This document shows, in pieces, positions 33,605 through 42,486 of a stretch of 52,473 nucleotides of DNA. The notes below the pieces were generated by a model. The model saw only the letters and a program-made list of their open reading frames with translations, ran no database searches and was not told the DNA's origin. The DNA comes from Acetobacter lambici (GTDB lineage Bacteria; Pseudomonadota; Alphaproteobacteria; Acetobacterales; Acetobacteraceae): contig NZ_WOTD01000017.1 in the NCBI RefSeq assembly GCF_011516885.1, positions 1 through 52,473 on the forward strand. Direction: 5' to 3'. Positions within the stretch are counted from its first letter, which is position 1, and each line of letters starts with the position of its first letter. A program made the translations under genes and the position numbers.

Positions 33605-36004
33605 TTATGGTGTGGGGGTTATGGTGCTGATCACCAGCCCCGATGTCAGAATCTGGGGGAGCACCACGGCGTCCCCTTTTGCGGGTACAAACAGATAAAA
33701 CGGCACGCCATCACGCCCGTGCGCATGCAAAAACGCGGTTATGGCCGGGTCGCGGCGCGTCCAGTCCCCGCGCAGGGTGGTCACACCATAACGGGCCATG
33801 GCGGCCTGCGTTGGCGCGGTGTTCAGGGCTACGCGTTCGTTTACAAGGCAGGTAATGCACCATGCCGCCGTCATATCCACAAATACGGGTTTGCCTTGAG
33901 CGTGTAGGGTGTTCAGCCGCTGAAGTGAGAAAACCTCGGTCCCGGCGGGCAGGTCCGTATGTGTGTCTGGCTGCTGTGCTGCTTGTTGCCGCAGGGCGGG
34001 CAGCAGCGCCATTGCCCCCAACAGCCCGAGCAGGGCCACGCCATACAGGGCCGTGCAACTCCGGCTGTGGCCCGCAAGGCGCTGGCGCTTTTGGGCAATA
34101 CCGTAAACCCACGCGGCAAAAGCCAGAAACACCATGCCCGAGCAGAGCAGTAGCGCCGTGGTGGCCCCGCCTTCCACCGTGGCAACCCAGAGCAGCCACA
34201 CACAGGTGCCCAGCAGGGGGAAGGCCAGAAACTGGCGTAAATAATCCATCCATGCGCCGGGCCGTGGCAGGCGGCTGGCCAGTGCGGGGCTAAAAGCCAG
34301 AACAACGTAAGGGGCTGCCAGCCCAACGCCAAGGGCTGCAAAAACCACCAGCCCGGTCAGTGGCGGGCCAGCCAGTGCCCCGGCAATGGCTACCCCCATG
34401 AACGGCGCGGTACAGGGGGAGGCCACGGCCACCGCCAGCAGGCCGGTCAGCACATCATGCGCAAGCCCGTGCTTCTGGGGGCTGCCTGCCCCAAGTGCTG
34501 GAGGCAAAAAAGCAAACACGTCCAGCAGGTTAAGCGCCATGGCAAACAGTAGCCACGTGATCATGCTCACAAACACGGTGGACTGGAACTGGAACCCCCA
34601 GCCCGTAGCACTCCCCCCAAGCCGCAACCCCATGACCAGCGCGCCAAGAGCCGTAAAGCCCACAATAACCCCGCCTGCGTAGGCTATTGCGCTGTGTTTT
34701 TGGTGTTTGCGTTCGCTCAGTCCCATGCGGGCCACGGCAAGGGCTTTCATGGCCAGAATGGGAAAAACACAGGGCATCAGGTTCAGCACCAGTCCGCCAA
34801 GCAGACCGAGTGCAATAAAGCGCAGCAGATCCGCTGTGCGACTGGTTCCTCCTGCCGTGGCGCGATCTGCGCTTGTGTCTGTGGCAGGCCCGTCCGGTTC
34901 AGGGGTGGCGGTCATGGTGCCTGCGAGCGCGTTCTGCTCTGTGGTAGGCGCTGTGGTGGTTTGGGGCGTTGCCACGGGCAAGGCCGCGGCGGCGGAGGGA
35001 ACTGGCTCCCGGTCAGATGCTTGGCCAGATGCCTTGCCAGATGCAGCAGCAGTGGGGGCTGGTTGCGGGGTGGTGTGCACGCTCAGGGCGCGCTCGGCCC
35101 CATCGGGGTCACGCAGGACCAGAATACCGTCAACTGGTTTGTTCGGGGCAAAATCCGCCATGGGCTGAAGGCGTAGAGACAGGCCATCAGCATCAAATGT
35201 CAGTGCCTGTGGTGCGGCTTCGGCAATCTGGCCGCGTGCTTCGGGCATGAACCACGCATTGGCTACGGATTGCCTGTTCAGTTCGGGGGCCTGCACATGC
35301 AGCACCCCCGCCGGGGTGAGTGTGATCGGGTAGGGTGAGGGCACAGGTGTATGCTGTGCCGCCTGCACAAACAGGGATGCCTGAGCGGAGGCCAGCGGTG
35401 CTCCTGTGGGCAGGGTCAGGGTAAAGGTGCCGTCCTCTGGAATGCAGGACTGCTCGCAGACAAGCCAACTGGCCTGTGCGTTAAGGCTGACCTGCCCATG
35501 CGCGTCTGGCGTGCCGGGTTGCAGGTGCACCGTAACCGGCAGCACAACATCACCCGTATAGGCGTAAGACATAAGGGAGGCGTCCCTTATGCGTTGCGGT
35601 GTGGGCCACGTAATGGCTCCGGCGGTGCCCTGTAGCGCGCCAGATGCCGTTACGCTCAGGCTGGCGGGGTCTCCCGCATCTCCGGGGTTGAGCCAGTATG
35701 TGTGCCAGCCGGGCCGGAGTTGCAGGCGCAGGGCAACGTGCAGGGGTGTGCTGGCGCTGGCGGTGCTGGAATCCGTTATCAGGCTGGCAGTGCTGTGGGG
35801 GCTGACCAGCGGCGCGCTTTCCGCAGCACTCGCCCCATGGAGCGGCACGGTTGCGCAGGCCATGACCCCGGCCAGTAGCCAGCCCAGCCCGGGTCCGCGT
35901 GGTAGCATGGTCCTGTGCGCATGGGCGGACAATAGGCGGACAGGGGGTTGCTGGCCCGTGGGGCTGGGTGGCAGGGAGGCGGAGCGGGCAGGGCGGCGCA
36001 TCAA
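33605..36004 (-). CDS. dsbD: DsbD-family thiol:disulfide interchange protein
   Basis: The 799-residue protein has all three parts of the DsbD/ScsB family. A periplasmic N-domain carries the Cys pair in CEQSCIPEDG. The eight-helix core has NLMPCVFPILAMKAL and ASPCTAPFMG as redox cysteines, and the thioredoxin-like C-domain has AAWCITCLVNE. It carries electrons from cytoplasmic thioredoxin to periplasmic thiols, such as apocytochrome c maturation. A Ser/Thr/Ala-rich linker at about 310-385 is unusual. A start at residue 33 (about 35908) would give a cleaner signal peptide and cannot be excluded. Confidence 0.9.
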   Translation of the reverse strand: MMRRPARSASLPPSPTGQQPPVRLLSAHAHRTMLPRGPGLGWLLAGVMACATVPLHGASAAESAPLVSPHSTASLITDSSTASASTPLHVALRLQLRPGWHTYWLNPGDAGDPASLSVTASGALQGTAGAITWPTPQRIRDASLMSYAYTGDVVLPVTVHLQPGTPDAHGQVSLNAQASWLVCEQSCIPEDGTFTLTLPTGAPLASAQASLFVQAAQHTPVPSPYPITLTPAGVLHVQAPELNRQSVANAWFMPEARGQIAEAAPQALTFDADGLSLRLQPMADFAPNKPVDGILVLRDPDGAERALSVHTTPQPAPTAAASGKASGQASDREPVPSAAAALPVATPQTTTAPTTEQNALAGTMTATPEPDGPATDTSADRATAGGTSRTADLLRFIALGLLGGLVLNLMPCVFPILAMKALAVARMGLSERKHQKHSAIAYAGGVIVGFTALGALVMGLRLGGSATGWGFQFQSTVFVSMITWLLFAMALNLLDVFAFLPPALGAGSPQKHGLAHDVLTGLLAVAVASPCTAPFMGVAIAGALAGPPLTGLVVFAALGVGLAAPYVVLAFSPALASRLPRPGAWMDYLRQFLAFPLLGTCVWLLWVATVEGGATTALLLCSGMVFLAFAAWVYGIAQKRQRLAGHSRSCTALYGVALLGLLGAMALLPALRQQAAQQPDTHTDLPAGTEVFSLQRLNTLHAQGKPVFVDMTAAWCITCLVNERVALNTAPTQAAMARYGVTTLRGDWTRRDPAITAFLHAHGRDGVPFYLFVPAKGDAVVLPQILTSGLVISTITPTP

Positions 36005-36094
36005 TGTCAGCTTTCAACACGGGGCAGGGCTAAAAGCAGCAGCATACGCAAAGCCCGCGTATGAGGGAAATGGATCGTGTGCCCCGTACCAGTT

Positions 36095-36310
36095 TTAATG
36101 CCCGGAGTCGGCCTGTGCACCGGGCTGGAGCACAAACAGGCGCGAGCAGTAAGGGCAGACCGTCTGGTGGTCACCAATTTTCAGCCAGACGCGCGGGTGC
36201 CCCAACTGGCCCAGCCCGCCATCACACGCAATTTTACGCTGGTCCACCAGAATGGTTTCCACATGGCCCAGACGGGGACGGGGGATGGGATTTGCCGGTT
36301 GGATAAGCAT
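36095..36310 (-). CDS. Zinc-finger protein, NDUFS6/zf-CHCC-like
   Basis: A 71-residue protein with the zf-CHCC pattern: ACDGG, LGHPRVWL, then VCPYCSRLFVL, giving C, H, C and C ligands. It resembles the accessory subunit of mitochondrial complex I (NDUFS6), whose small bacterial homologues are common in alphaproteobacteria. It may assist the respiratory complex, but function in bacteria is not settled. It lies 90 nt upstream of dsbD on the same strand and diverges from the hydrolase gene. Confidence 0.75.
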   Translation of the reverse strand: MLIQPANPIPRPRLGHVETILVDQRKIACDGGLGQLGHPRVWLKIGDHQTVCPYCSRLFVLQPGAQADSGH

Positions 36311-36368
36311 GGGTTCAAAAGCCTTGTATCAGGTTGGCATGCACGGATATGGCGCAAAGTCTGGGGGG

Positions 36369-37511
36369 ATGATACGCATTGTCACCGTGGTTGTGCAGCA
36401 GGCATCTTTTCCCATACGCGTGAGCAAAGGCTTACGCCGCCGCTGGAGCAGGGTTTTGCCCCTGTTCGGGTGTGCGCTGGTGGTGCTTGCAGGCTGTGCC
36501 AGCAGGCCTCCGCCAGCCCCCGTGCCTCCTCCACGCTATGCTGCTGCAGCCCGCCTTATCCCGCCCGATGGGGTGCTGACGTTGCGTGACGGCGCGGCCA
36601 TGCCTGTCCGCATCTGGCAGGCTCAGGGGCAGGAGCGGGCCGTGGTGCTGGCCCTGCATGGGTTTAATGACAGCCGTGACGCATGGGAATATTCCGCTCC
36701 CACGTTGGCAGGGCAGGGGATTACGCTCATTGCCCCGGACATACGCGGGTTTGGTGGTGCCCCCATGCGGGGTGGCTGGGCAGGTGCTACCCAACTGGTG
36801 GCCGATGCGCGGGAGGAGATCGCCCAGATACGGCGCGACCACCCCGGCGTGCCGCTGTACCTTATGGGGGAGAGCATGGGCGGTTCTGTTCTTATGCTGC
36901 TTATGGCCGGGCCGGATGCTCCAAGTGTGGCGGGGACCATACTGCTCGCTCCCGCTGTGTGGGACCTTGGGGGTGGGGCGGATATTCCGCTGGATATTCT
37001 GGCAACGTTTTTCCCCCAATATCTGGTTACCGGGCGGGAACTACCGGTGCATGTGGTGGCGAGCGATAACCCCGCAGCCCTGATCCGCCTGTATTATAAC
37101 CCGCTGACCTTGCGCCAGACCCGGCTGGAGGCCCTGCGCGGGCTGGTCATGCTCATGCGCCGCGCAGCCCGCGTTGGAGCGGACCTGCATGGCCCGGTTC
37201 TGTGCCTTTATGGCGATCAGGACCAGCTTGTGCCGCCACAGGCCATGGTGCGTGTATGGCAGGAGGTCCCACCCAATGTCCGGCTGGATCTTATAACCGG
37301 GGGGCACCACCTTTTGCTGCGAGACCGGCGTGGCGCTCTTGCCCTGAATGACATTGCAAGCTGGATCACCCAGCCCGAGCGTTTTTTGCCATCTGGGGGG
37401 GATGTGGCATCCGCCGTGTGGCTGGCGCAGCACAGTGGTGCGCGCGGGCTGGGCCATAATGACCCGGCATGGTTCCTGCCCGCCCGACTGGATGGTGCTG
37501 CTCCGCCATAG
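36369..37511 (+). CDS. Alpha/beta-hydrolase lipoprotein (monoacylglycerol-lipase-like)
   Basis: A 380-residue protein with a lipoprotein signal: a basic N-terminus, a hydrophobic stretch, and LVVLAGC with the modified Cys. The hydrolase core has LALHGFNDSRDAWEY (oxyanion side), DIRGFGGAP, the nucleophile elbow LMGESMGGSVLML, the acid in LYGDQDQLVPPQ and the His in TGGHHLLLRD, so the triad is complete. The lysophospholipase/monoacylglycerol lipase group (Hydrolase_4) is the closest look. It is probably anchored on the periplasmic side. The start at 36369 (MIRIVTVV) is chosen because the upstream frame is the zinc-finger gene's shadow. Confidence 0.85.
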   Translation: MIRIVTVVVQQASFPIRVSKGLRRRWSRVLPLFGCALVVLAGCASRPPPAPVPPPRYAAAARLIPPDGVLTLRDGAAMPVRIWQAQGQERAVVLALHGFNDSRDAWEYSAPTLAGQGITLIAPDIRGFGGAPMRGGWAGATQLVADAREEIAQIRRDHPGVPLYLMGESMGGSVLMLLMAGPDAPSVAGTILLAPAVWDLGGGADIPLDILATFFPQYLVTGRELPVHVVASDNPAALIRLYYNPLTLRQTRLEALRGLVMLMRRAARVGADLHGPVLCLYGDQDQLVPPQAMVRVWQEVPPNVRLDLITGGHHLLLRDRRGALALNDIASWITQPERFLPSGGDVASAVWLAQHSGARGLGHNDPAWFLPARLDGAAPP

Positions 37512-37622
37512 GTGCGTATGCCCCCGTATCGGGCGGTCTGGCCCTGTGCTGGCGGCTTGGGATGGGTATGAAAGATAAAGGCTTGGCAACGCCCCCTGCT
37601 TTAGGTTAGGAGAAGGGCCAAC

Positions 37623-37699
37623 GGACCCGTAGCTCAGCTGGATAGAGCGTTGCCCTCCGAAGGCAAAGGTCACGCGTTCGAATCGCGTCGGGTCCACCA
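37623..37699 (+). tRNA. tRNA-Arg (anticodon CCG)
   Basis: A full 77-nt cloverleaf can be drawn. Acceptor stem GGACCCG pairs with CGGGTCC, D-arm GCTC...GAGC, anticodon stem TTGCC/GGCAA with loop CTCCGAA (anticodon CCG, reading CGG codons), T-arm ACGCG/CGCGT with TTCGAAT loop. The 3' ACCA is encoded. Confidence 0.97.
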
Positions 37700-38085
37700 A
37701 TCCAATTTATAATTCAAAGCAGATTTTCTGCGGCTTTGCGCTTGAGGTTGGCTCCCCTCTCTGTGGTTGCAGGGTTTGCCTCCCGCTTTGCCATACCCCC
37801 GTTTGTTCATTGTGGTGGCGGCGGAGCATGCATGGCCACGAGTCCTGATTTCCATGGTGCTGGCTCTGGTCAGGCGTAATGTGCTCGGCTTTTGTCTGTT
37901 ACATTGTGGGTGTCGTATTTTTTGCTGGCCGGGCGCGCAAAAAAAGGCCGTCGTGCAGTGCATTGTCATTTTTTACCGTTAAAAAAATGACCTGTGCTGA
38001 ATATGGTAATTTTGTATAGCCCTCTTCATCTTCCCAAAATATTATCATAGAATATTTTTTGCAGTGATTTGATCTGGAGATATTT
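37700..38085 (+). other. Gene-free stretch after tRNA-Arg
   Basis: I see no gene in these 386 nt. Near the tRNA, CAAAGC (37715-37720) can pair with GCTTTG (37733-37738), a possible weak end of the tRNA transcript. TTTTTTGC (37918-37925) faces GCAAAAAA (37937-37944). The last 100 nt are AT-rich and probably contain the promoter of the glycine-zipper lipoprotein gene; its ribosome site GGAGA is at 38076-38080. Confidence 0.5.
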
Positions 38086-38643
38086 ATGCAAATAAATACT
38101 AAAGCAGCAATTGCCATGACAGGACTTCTGTCTTTGTCCGCTTGTGCCGAAACACCTATGGGCCCGACAGTTCAGGTCCTGCCCGCTCCGGGCAAGGATT
38201 ATAATGTTTTTGTGCAAGAACAGCAGTTCTGTCGCACACAGGCCGCCGCCGCCGTTAACGGGCAGGCGGAACACCAGAACCACAAGGCTATTTATGGCGC
38301 TCTGGCAACAACAGCGCTGGGTGCTGGTCTGGGTGCTGCTGCTGGTGGTGGCACAGGTGCAGGCATTGGTGCCGCGGCTGGCGCACTAGGTGGTGCGGGA
38401 GGCGGGGGGCTTTATTCCCAGAGCCAGCAGGGTGGCATACAGACCCAGTATGATAACGCGTATGTTCAATGTATGATTACGTACCATAACGTATTGCCCG
38501 GTTATAATAACCCGCAGCAGGGCTCCGGGCATGGTACAGCCAAACGTAGGGCTGTTCATCATACTCAGGCGGCACCGCATAATACAACGGCACAGCCAAC
38601 GGCTCCGGCTGGTCAGGCCTCTGCCCCGATTGAGCTGGACTAG
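38086..38643 (+). CDS. Glycine-zipper lipoprotein, function unknown
   Basis: A 185-residue protein with a short signal sequence ending LSLSAC (lipid-modified Cys at about residue 20). A Gly/Ala-rich membrane-like zipper (about 78-112, GAGLGAAAGGGTGAGIGAAAG) follows, then a hydrophilic His/Gln/Pro-rich tail. Glycine-zipper lipoproteins of this type sit in the outer membrane, but roles are mostly unknown. It stands alone between tRNA-Arg and a very strong hairpin. Confidence 0.72.
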   Translation: MQINTKAAIAMTGLLSLSACAETPMGPTVQVLPAPGKDYNVFVQEQQFCRTQAAAAVNGQAEHQNHKAIYGALATTALGAGLGAAAGGGTGAGIGAAAGALGGAGGGGLYSQSQQGGIQTQYDNAYVQCMITYHNVLPGYNNPQQGSGHGTAKRRAVHHTQAAPHNTTAQPTAPAGQASAPIELD

Positions 38644-38652
38644 CTCCAGAAC

Positions 38653-38694
38653 GCACATGGGGGCAGGCCTGTTATTAGGCCTGCCCCCATGTGC
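38653..38694. terminator. Perfect 18-bp hairpin between convergent genes
   Basis: The arm at 38653-38670 is perfectly complementary to 38677-38694, with a 6-nt loop GTTATT. It lies 9 nt after the lipoprotein stop and 19 nt from the stop of the opposing gene at 38713, so it probably ends both transcripts. There is no long T-run. Confidence 0.7.
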
Positions 38695-38712
38695 TGTAAC
38701 TTGGCGCAGTGT

Positions 38713-39957
38713 TCAGTCAACCGTAACGGTTGCATGGGTGCGCGCAATAAAACTATCCAGACTGGAAAATGCCGGATTGAATAGCGAACTATAAGGAAAG
38801 CGTGCTTGCATGATGGGCAAGGGCTCTTCCAGTTGCGTGACAATCTTCAAAGTACCACCTTGCTCGCCCCACCGTGTAAAGGGCGTTGCGTTATCAGGCA
38901 GTGTCCGATTTTGTGGGAACGGTGAATCGGGAATGGCCTGCAAACGCTGGGCAATGCCTTTATCGTCGAACTGAATGTTCGCACTCTGCAATTTGATGCT
39001 CGCAAACTGTTGCGCCATCTGCATGAGCGAAACCAGATTGAAACCACCACCCTGCACAACGGATGTCATGCCGTTGAGGAATGTACTGGGCACATCCGCC
39101 AGATCAAAACTGACATTCCATCCGCCCAACTGAACAAAATCAGCGCTGGATTTAACCGCAAGTTTCCGATCCGACAGGTTGTAGGACAACGCAAGATCGC
39201 CCGTGATCGTGGAATACCCCAACCCTCTGAGTCTTGTGTCAGACAGGCCAGCAGCCGTTAACGCGCCAGCTTGTTCCGTAGAACATTCAATATGGCTGGC
39301 GGAAAGACTGAGTGCGCTGGGTAATGTCTGCGATGAAGACAAACCACCAATGGCAATAGAGGCAACTTTGATGGGCTGTGTATCATTGTCGGAAAGGCGA
39401 ATATTCACGTCATATATCGTGACATTGCCAAAGGGGGATGCGCTGACTGAACCATACTTTACGTAGGGTGCCAGTTCCGCCAGTTCCAGAAAATCATGCA
39501 GTTTCTGGTTTGCAATACGGCTGGCCTCGTGGCAGCCCGCTACCCAGCCAATGCCCGCCAGAATAACCACACCCGCGCCCGAAGCCACGATCAGGGTGCG
39601 ATAGCGCGCCCACAGGCCAGACCGCTTTGCGGGGTCTGCCATGGTGGCTCCTGCTTCGTGCAGGGTGTCTGCGCCATGGTGTAGCACCCGGCCCGCAAAC
39701 TGGCTGACCTGCCCGGCAGCAACTGCGCCCGAAGCCTTGAGGCGTGGACCATGTTCCGCCCACAGGGCGCTGGCCATCTGCTGCACGCTCTGCTCGGCAT
39801 TTGTGGCGGTGCCCATGCCCGGCGTTGCCGAAGGCACACTGCCATCCGCCTGCGCCAGCTTGCCCGGAGGAGCAAGTGTGGACAAAGGTGGGAGCAAAAG
39901 TTTGGGGTCCGGCTTTCCGCGCGCCAGTGGCGCTGTGCCGTGTTTGCCAGACTGCAT
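38713..39957 (-). CDS. Single-pass membrane protein with large periplasmic domain, function unknown
   Basis: A 414-residue protein. A hydrophilic N-terminal region of about 120 residues is followed by one transmembrane helix (about 124-144, LIVASGAGVVILAGIGWVAG). A C-terminal domain of about 270 residues follows, rich in beta-type repeats (GNVTIYDVNIRL, IKVASIAIGGL, TGDLALSYNLSD). The pattern recalls AsmA/DUF945-like periplasmic proteins, but this is only an impression. It is the third gene of a minus-strand operon, 9 nt after the DUF4282 gene. No catalytic motif is visible. Confidence 0.6.
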   Translation of the reverse strand: MQSGKHGTAPLARGKPDPKLLLPPLSTLAPPGKLAQADGSVPSATPGMGTATNAEQSVQQMASALWAEHGPRLKASGAVAAGQVSQFAGRVLHHGADTLHEAGATMADPAKRSGLWARYRTLIVASGAGVVILAGIGWVAGCHEASRIANQKLHDFLELAELAPYVKYGSVSASPFGNVTIYDVNIRLSDNDTQPIKVASIAIGGLSSSQTLPSALSLSASHIECSTEQAGALTAAGLSDTRLRGLGYSTITGDLALSYNLSDRKLAVKSSADFVQLGGWNVSFDLADVPSTFLNGMTSVVQGGGFNLVSLMQMAQQFASIKLQSANIQFDDKGIAQRLQAIPDSPFPQNRTLPDNATPFTRWGEQGGTLKIVTQLEEPLPIMQARFPYSSLFNPAFSSLDSFIARTHATVTVD

Positions 39958-39966
39958 GACCTGCCC

Positions 39967-40320
39967 TCAGGATGCGGAAGAGGAAGGGGAGGAAGAGCGC
40001 GCGGCGGAAATGGTATTCTCACGCTGCCATGCCAGTTCGTCCCTGATCATGAAAACAACCAGTGTCAGTTCGCTGGATACGCGTGCAAAAACTATACCAA
40101 CCACGGTCACGATCAGCCCCGCGAGCGAGCCGGCAATCAGACCGCCAAGGGTGGCAAGGGTGGGGGAGGATCCCGTAATCTGCGCAATGGCAACGGATCT
40201 GTTTAAAATGGTCAGGAAAATGCCAAAGCCACTCAAAAAACAGAAAAACACGCCAACATAAAAGAAGAATTTGATGAATTTTGGCGTAATCAAGGAGTCA
40301 AATGTCAAAAGGGATTTCAT
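39967..40320 (-). CDS. DUF4282-like small membrane protein
   Basis: A 117-residue protein with two transmembrane helices (FFFYVGVFFCFLSGFGIFLTI and GGLIAGSLAGLIVTVVGIVFA). It starts LLTFDSLITPKFIKFFFYVG and has a basic and acidic amphipathic end, RVSSELTLVVFMIRDELAW, the usual layout of DUF4282. A Ser-rich tail closes it. Function is unknown. It is sandwiched between two envelope proteins on the same strand and probably shares their transcript. Confidence 0.65.
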   Translation of the reverse strand: MKSLLTFDSLITPKFIKFFFYVGVFFCFLSGFGIFLTILNRSVAIAQITGSSPTLATLGGLIAGSLAGLIVTVVGIVFARVSSELTLVVFMIRDELAWQRENTISAARSSSPSSSAS

Positions 40321-40389
40321 GGTCCTGATCCTGAAAGTAAAGGTATGGCCTGAAGAGTTAAAGAAAACTGACTGTTAAAGACCCACCTG

Positions 40390-41997
40390 TTAGGGTTTGT
40401 GGGTCATTTCCGTTTGCAGCGCGCTAAGCAGGGCCTGCGGGTCTTCCGCGTCGTGGCATTCGTCCTGAGTGCAGGCATGGATAAACTGGACGGACATCTC
40501 CGCTGGAGGAAAGTTGCCCGCGTTGGGAATATTCACCAATCCGCGCACAACGTACCATGTGCCAGAAGACAGGGCAGGCTGGTCTTCGGGCACAGTCAGG
40601 TTGAGTTGGCCCGGCCATTTGGTCGGCACCTGTTTGCGCCCGCTGCCATCAGCCTGCACAAGCAGGATGGTCTGTGCGGGCTGTTTGTTGATGGCTATGC
40701 GCATGCGCACATTACGCATTGTATCAAGCTCCGGCAGACCGAAGTCGCCCGTGCCTTGCCCAACCCACATGGCAAGCTTTTCCGAGCGGTTGGCGCTTTG
40801 CACATGTTCGGCCAGCATGCGCAGGCTTTCCGCTCTTTTTTGTGCGGCTTCCCTGGCAATCCGGGCAGCTTTTTCCGCTTCCTGCGCCTTGCGCATGGCG
40901 GCCAGCGCTTCTGGCCCAATATCGGCCAGCAGGGTTGCCTTGTCGGGCGCTGCGTAGATTTTAATATCGCTCAGTTCGGCGGGCAGGGGGGTGGAGCTTG
41001 TGGTCGTCAACCCGGTGAGCAGTTCGGGAGCGACATGGAATGTCATGCTGACCGGAACAGCCCGGTCGATATATCCGTAGCGTGTGCGCTGTTTGAGAAA
41101 CTGCTCGGCCTGAGCGCTTGTCATGGCGACCCGGAAGGTCTGGTTGTTGTCCCCCAGATTGAAGGACACGCGATCAGGCAGTTGTGCTGCGGACATATCG
41201 CACTGGCTGGAAACGGTCAGGACGTTGCCGCTCAGAACGATGGGGAAGGAGGATTGGGCAAAATCATACTCACCCAGACGCAGGATCAGGTTAGCCAGCA
41301 GATTGCCAGCCTCCATCTGCTGGCTGACATGTGCCAGATCGGTTTTTGCCTGCTGCTCCACATCATGCATGCGGAATTCATTGCCGTATGCGGCATTGAA
41401 TTCGCGGCCCATGAAGTGCCTTGCCCAGCAGGCCTGCACCGCCGGATTGTCCAGTAGCGTCGGGTTCTGGTGGGCCAGATAGGCCAGCAGGCCCATATAG
41501 CCTTCAGGTATGGCAACGGGCTGCATTGCTACGGGCTGGGCAGGTGCTGCTGTGGAGGGGGATTCCGGAGCAGGGGTTGCGGCCACTGCTGGAGGGGCGG
41601 CTACGCTAAACTGCCAGTTTGCATCGCGCTTTGCATGCAGGTGGCGGATATCCGCACCGTTTTGCAGAATGGCAACATCAACCGACTGAACCGCCGCACA
41701 CTGGCTGTCTGTTGAGAGTTTGCCACCCAATGCGTTTGCCAGCTTGATCTGCTGTTCCGGTGTGTCCATTTCCAGACTTTGCGGAGTAATCTGCATTGTC
41801 AGGTGCAGATCGGTCGCGGCACATTGCGACGACGGGTCTGCAAAGTCGATCTCAACATTATGGTGCCGGGAATGCGCAAAAACTGCGGGTTCGGCCGCTA
41901 CGGCATGTTCAGCAACAAAGGGCAGACCGGCAAGGCTCACCACGCCAGCATGGGCCAGAATCCGCCATGCCAAAAAAGACCCCGAGAACCTTGCCAT
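40390..41997 (-). CDS. Large secreted protein, function unknown
   Basis: A 535-residue protein starting at the ATG at 41995-41997, preceded by GGAG at proper distance. It has a Sec signal peptide (cleavage probably after AEHAVAA, near residue 35). A mature part with scattered cysteines follows: a Pro/Ala linker at about 150-170, a segment AVQACWARHFMGREFNAAYGNEF, and an Ala/Glu-rich coiled region about 370-400. The C-terminus contains paired Cys (HACTQDECHD). I do not recognise a characterised family. It is the first gene of the operon with DUF4282 and the single-pass protein. Confidence 0.65.
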   Translation of the reverse strand: MARFSGSFLAWRILAHAGVVSLAGLPFVAEHAVAAEPAVFAHSRHHNVEIDFADPSSQCAATDLHLTMQITPQSLEMDTPEQQIKLANALGGKLSTDSQCAAVQSVDVAILQNGADIRHLHAKRDANWQFSVAAPPAVAATPAPESPSTAAPAQPVAMQPVAIPEGYMGLLAYLAHQNPTLLDNPAVQACWARHFMGREFNAAYGNEFRMHDVEQQAKTDLAHVSQQMEAGNLLANLILRLGEYDFAQSSFPIVLSGNVLTVSSQCDMSAAQLPDRVSFNLGDNNQTFRVAMTSAQAEQFLKQRTRYGYIDRAVPVSMTFHVAPELLTGLTTTSSTPLPAELSDIKIYAAPDKATLLADIGPEALAAMRKAQEAEKAARIAREAAQKRAESLRMLAEHVQSANRSEKLAMWVGQGTGDFGLPELDTMRNVRMRIAINKQPAQTILLVQADGSGRKQVPTKWPGQLNLTVPEDQPALSSGTWYVVRGLVNIPNAGNFPPAEMSVQFIHACTQDECHDAEDPQALLSALQTEMTHKP

Positions 41998-42486
41998 CCA
42001 ATGCTCCAATACCTTGCGGACTATAATACGTGGATAAAGCACAAAAGTAAGAATACTGCGTGAATATCGCTCTCAAATGTGCAGGGGAGAATAAAAATGT
42101 CTCTCGCTTCAATCCAGAAATCATTCCAACATATTGAATACCTTTCACTGATAGGCTTGCACAGTCAAGGAGGAAAACGGAAAATAATCGCGTGGATTGG
42201 TTGTGCTAAAGACTGTGTTTTACGCGGGTGCTGGAATACTGCGCAAAGTTAAAACAGGGGGGCGTGCCGGAGCCAGAGCATGCCCCAGACAGTATGCGCG
42301 TTATGGATTGCGGGTTGTGGTGCCATGCATGTGCCGCCCCCCCGCCGCCGGTAACAACCGTCGCCCTTACGCCCCTGCTCCGTGTGGTGCGGACAGGCTG
42401 TTTATTTTTAGCCATTCATGCCAGATTGGATGCGGTATTAAGGACGGCTTTTTACAAACGACGGATAAAAGGGTGCGGTAGTGGTG
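41998..42486. other. Divergent intergenic region
   Basis: These 489 nt separate divergent genes. On the minus strand, TTACTT (42050-42045) and TTATAG (42026-42021), 18 nt apart, form a plausible promoter for the secreted-protein operon. The right half is GC-rich, with no convincing gene. No clear promoter is visible for the plus-strand gene. Confidence 0.4.

Noticed and set aside
37623..37699. tRNA-Arg as an integration site for an island covering 37.7-43 kb
   Set aside because: I looked for a second copy of the tRNA 3' end further right and found none, and there is no integrase gene. The cluster lies beside the tRNA but is not shown to be an island.
42197..42481. Small frames in the divergent intergenic region
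   Set aside because: They are Cys/Arg/Pro-rich, lack ribosome sites, and overlap each other on both strands, as expected for chance frames in GC-rich DNA.
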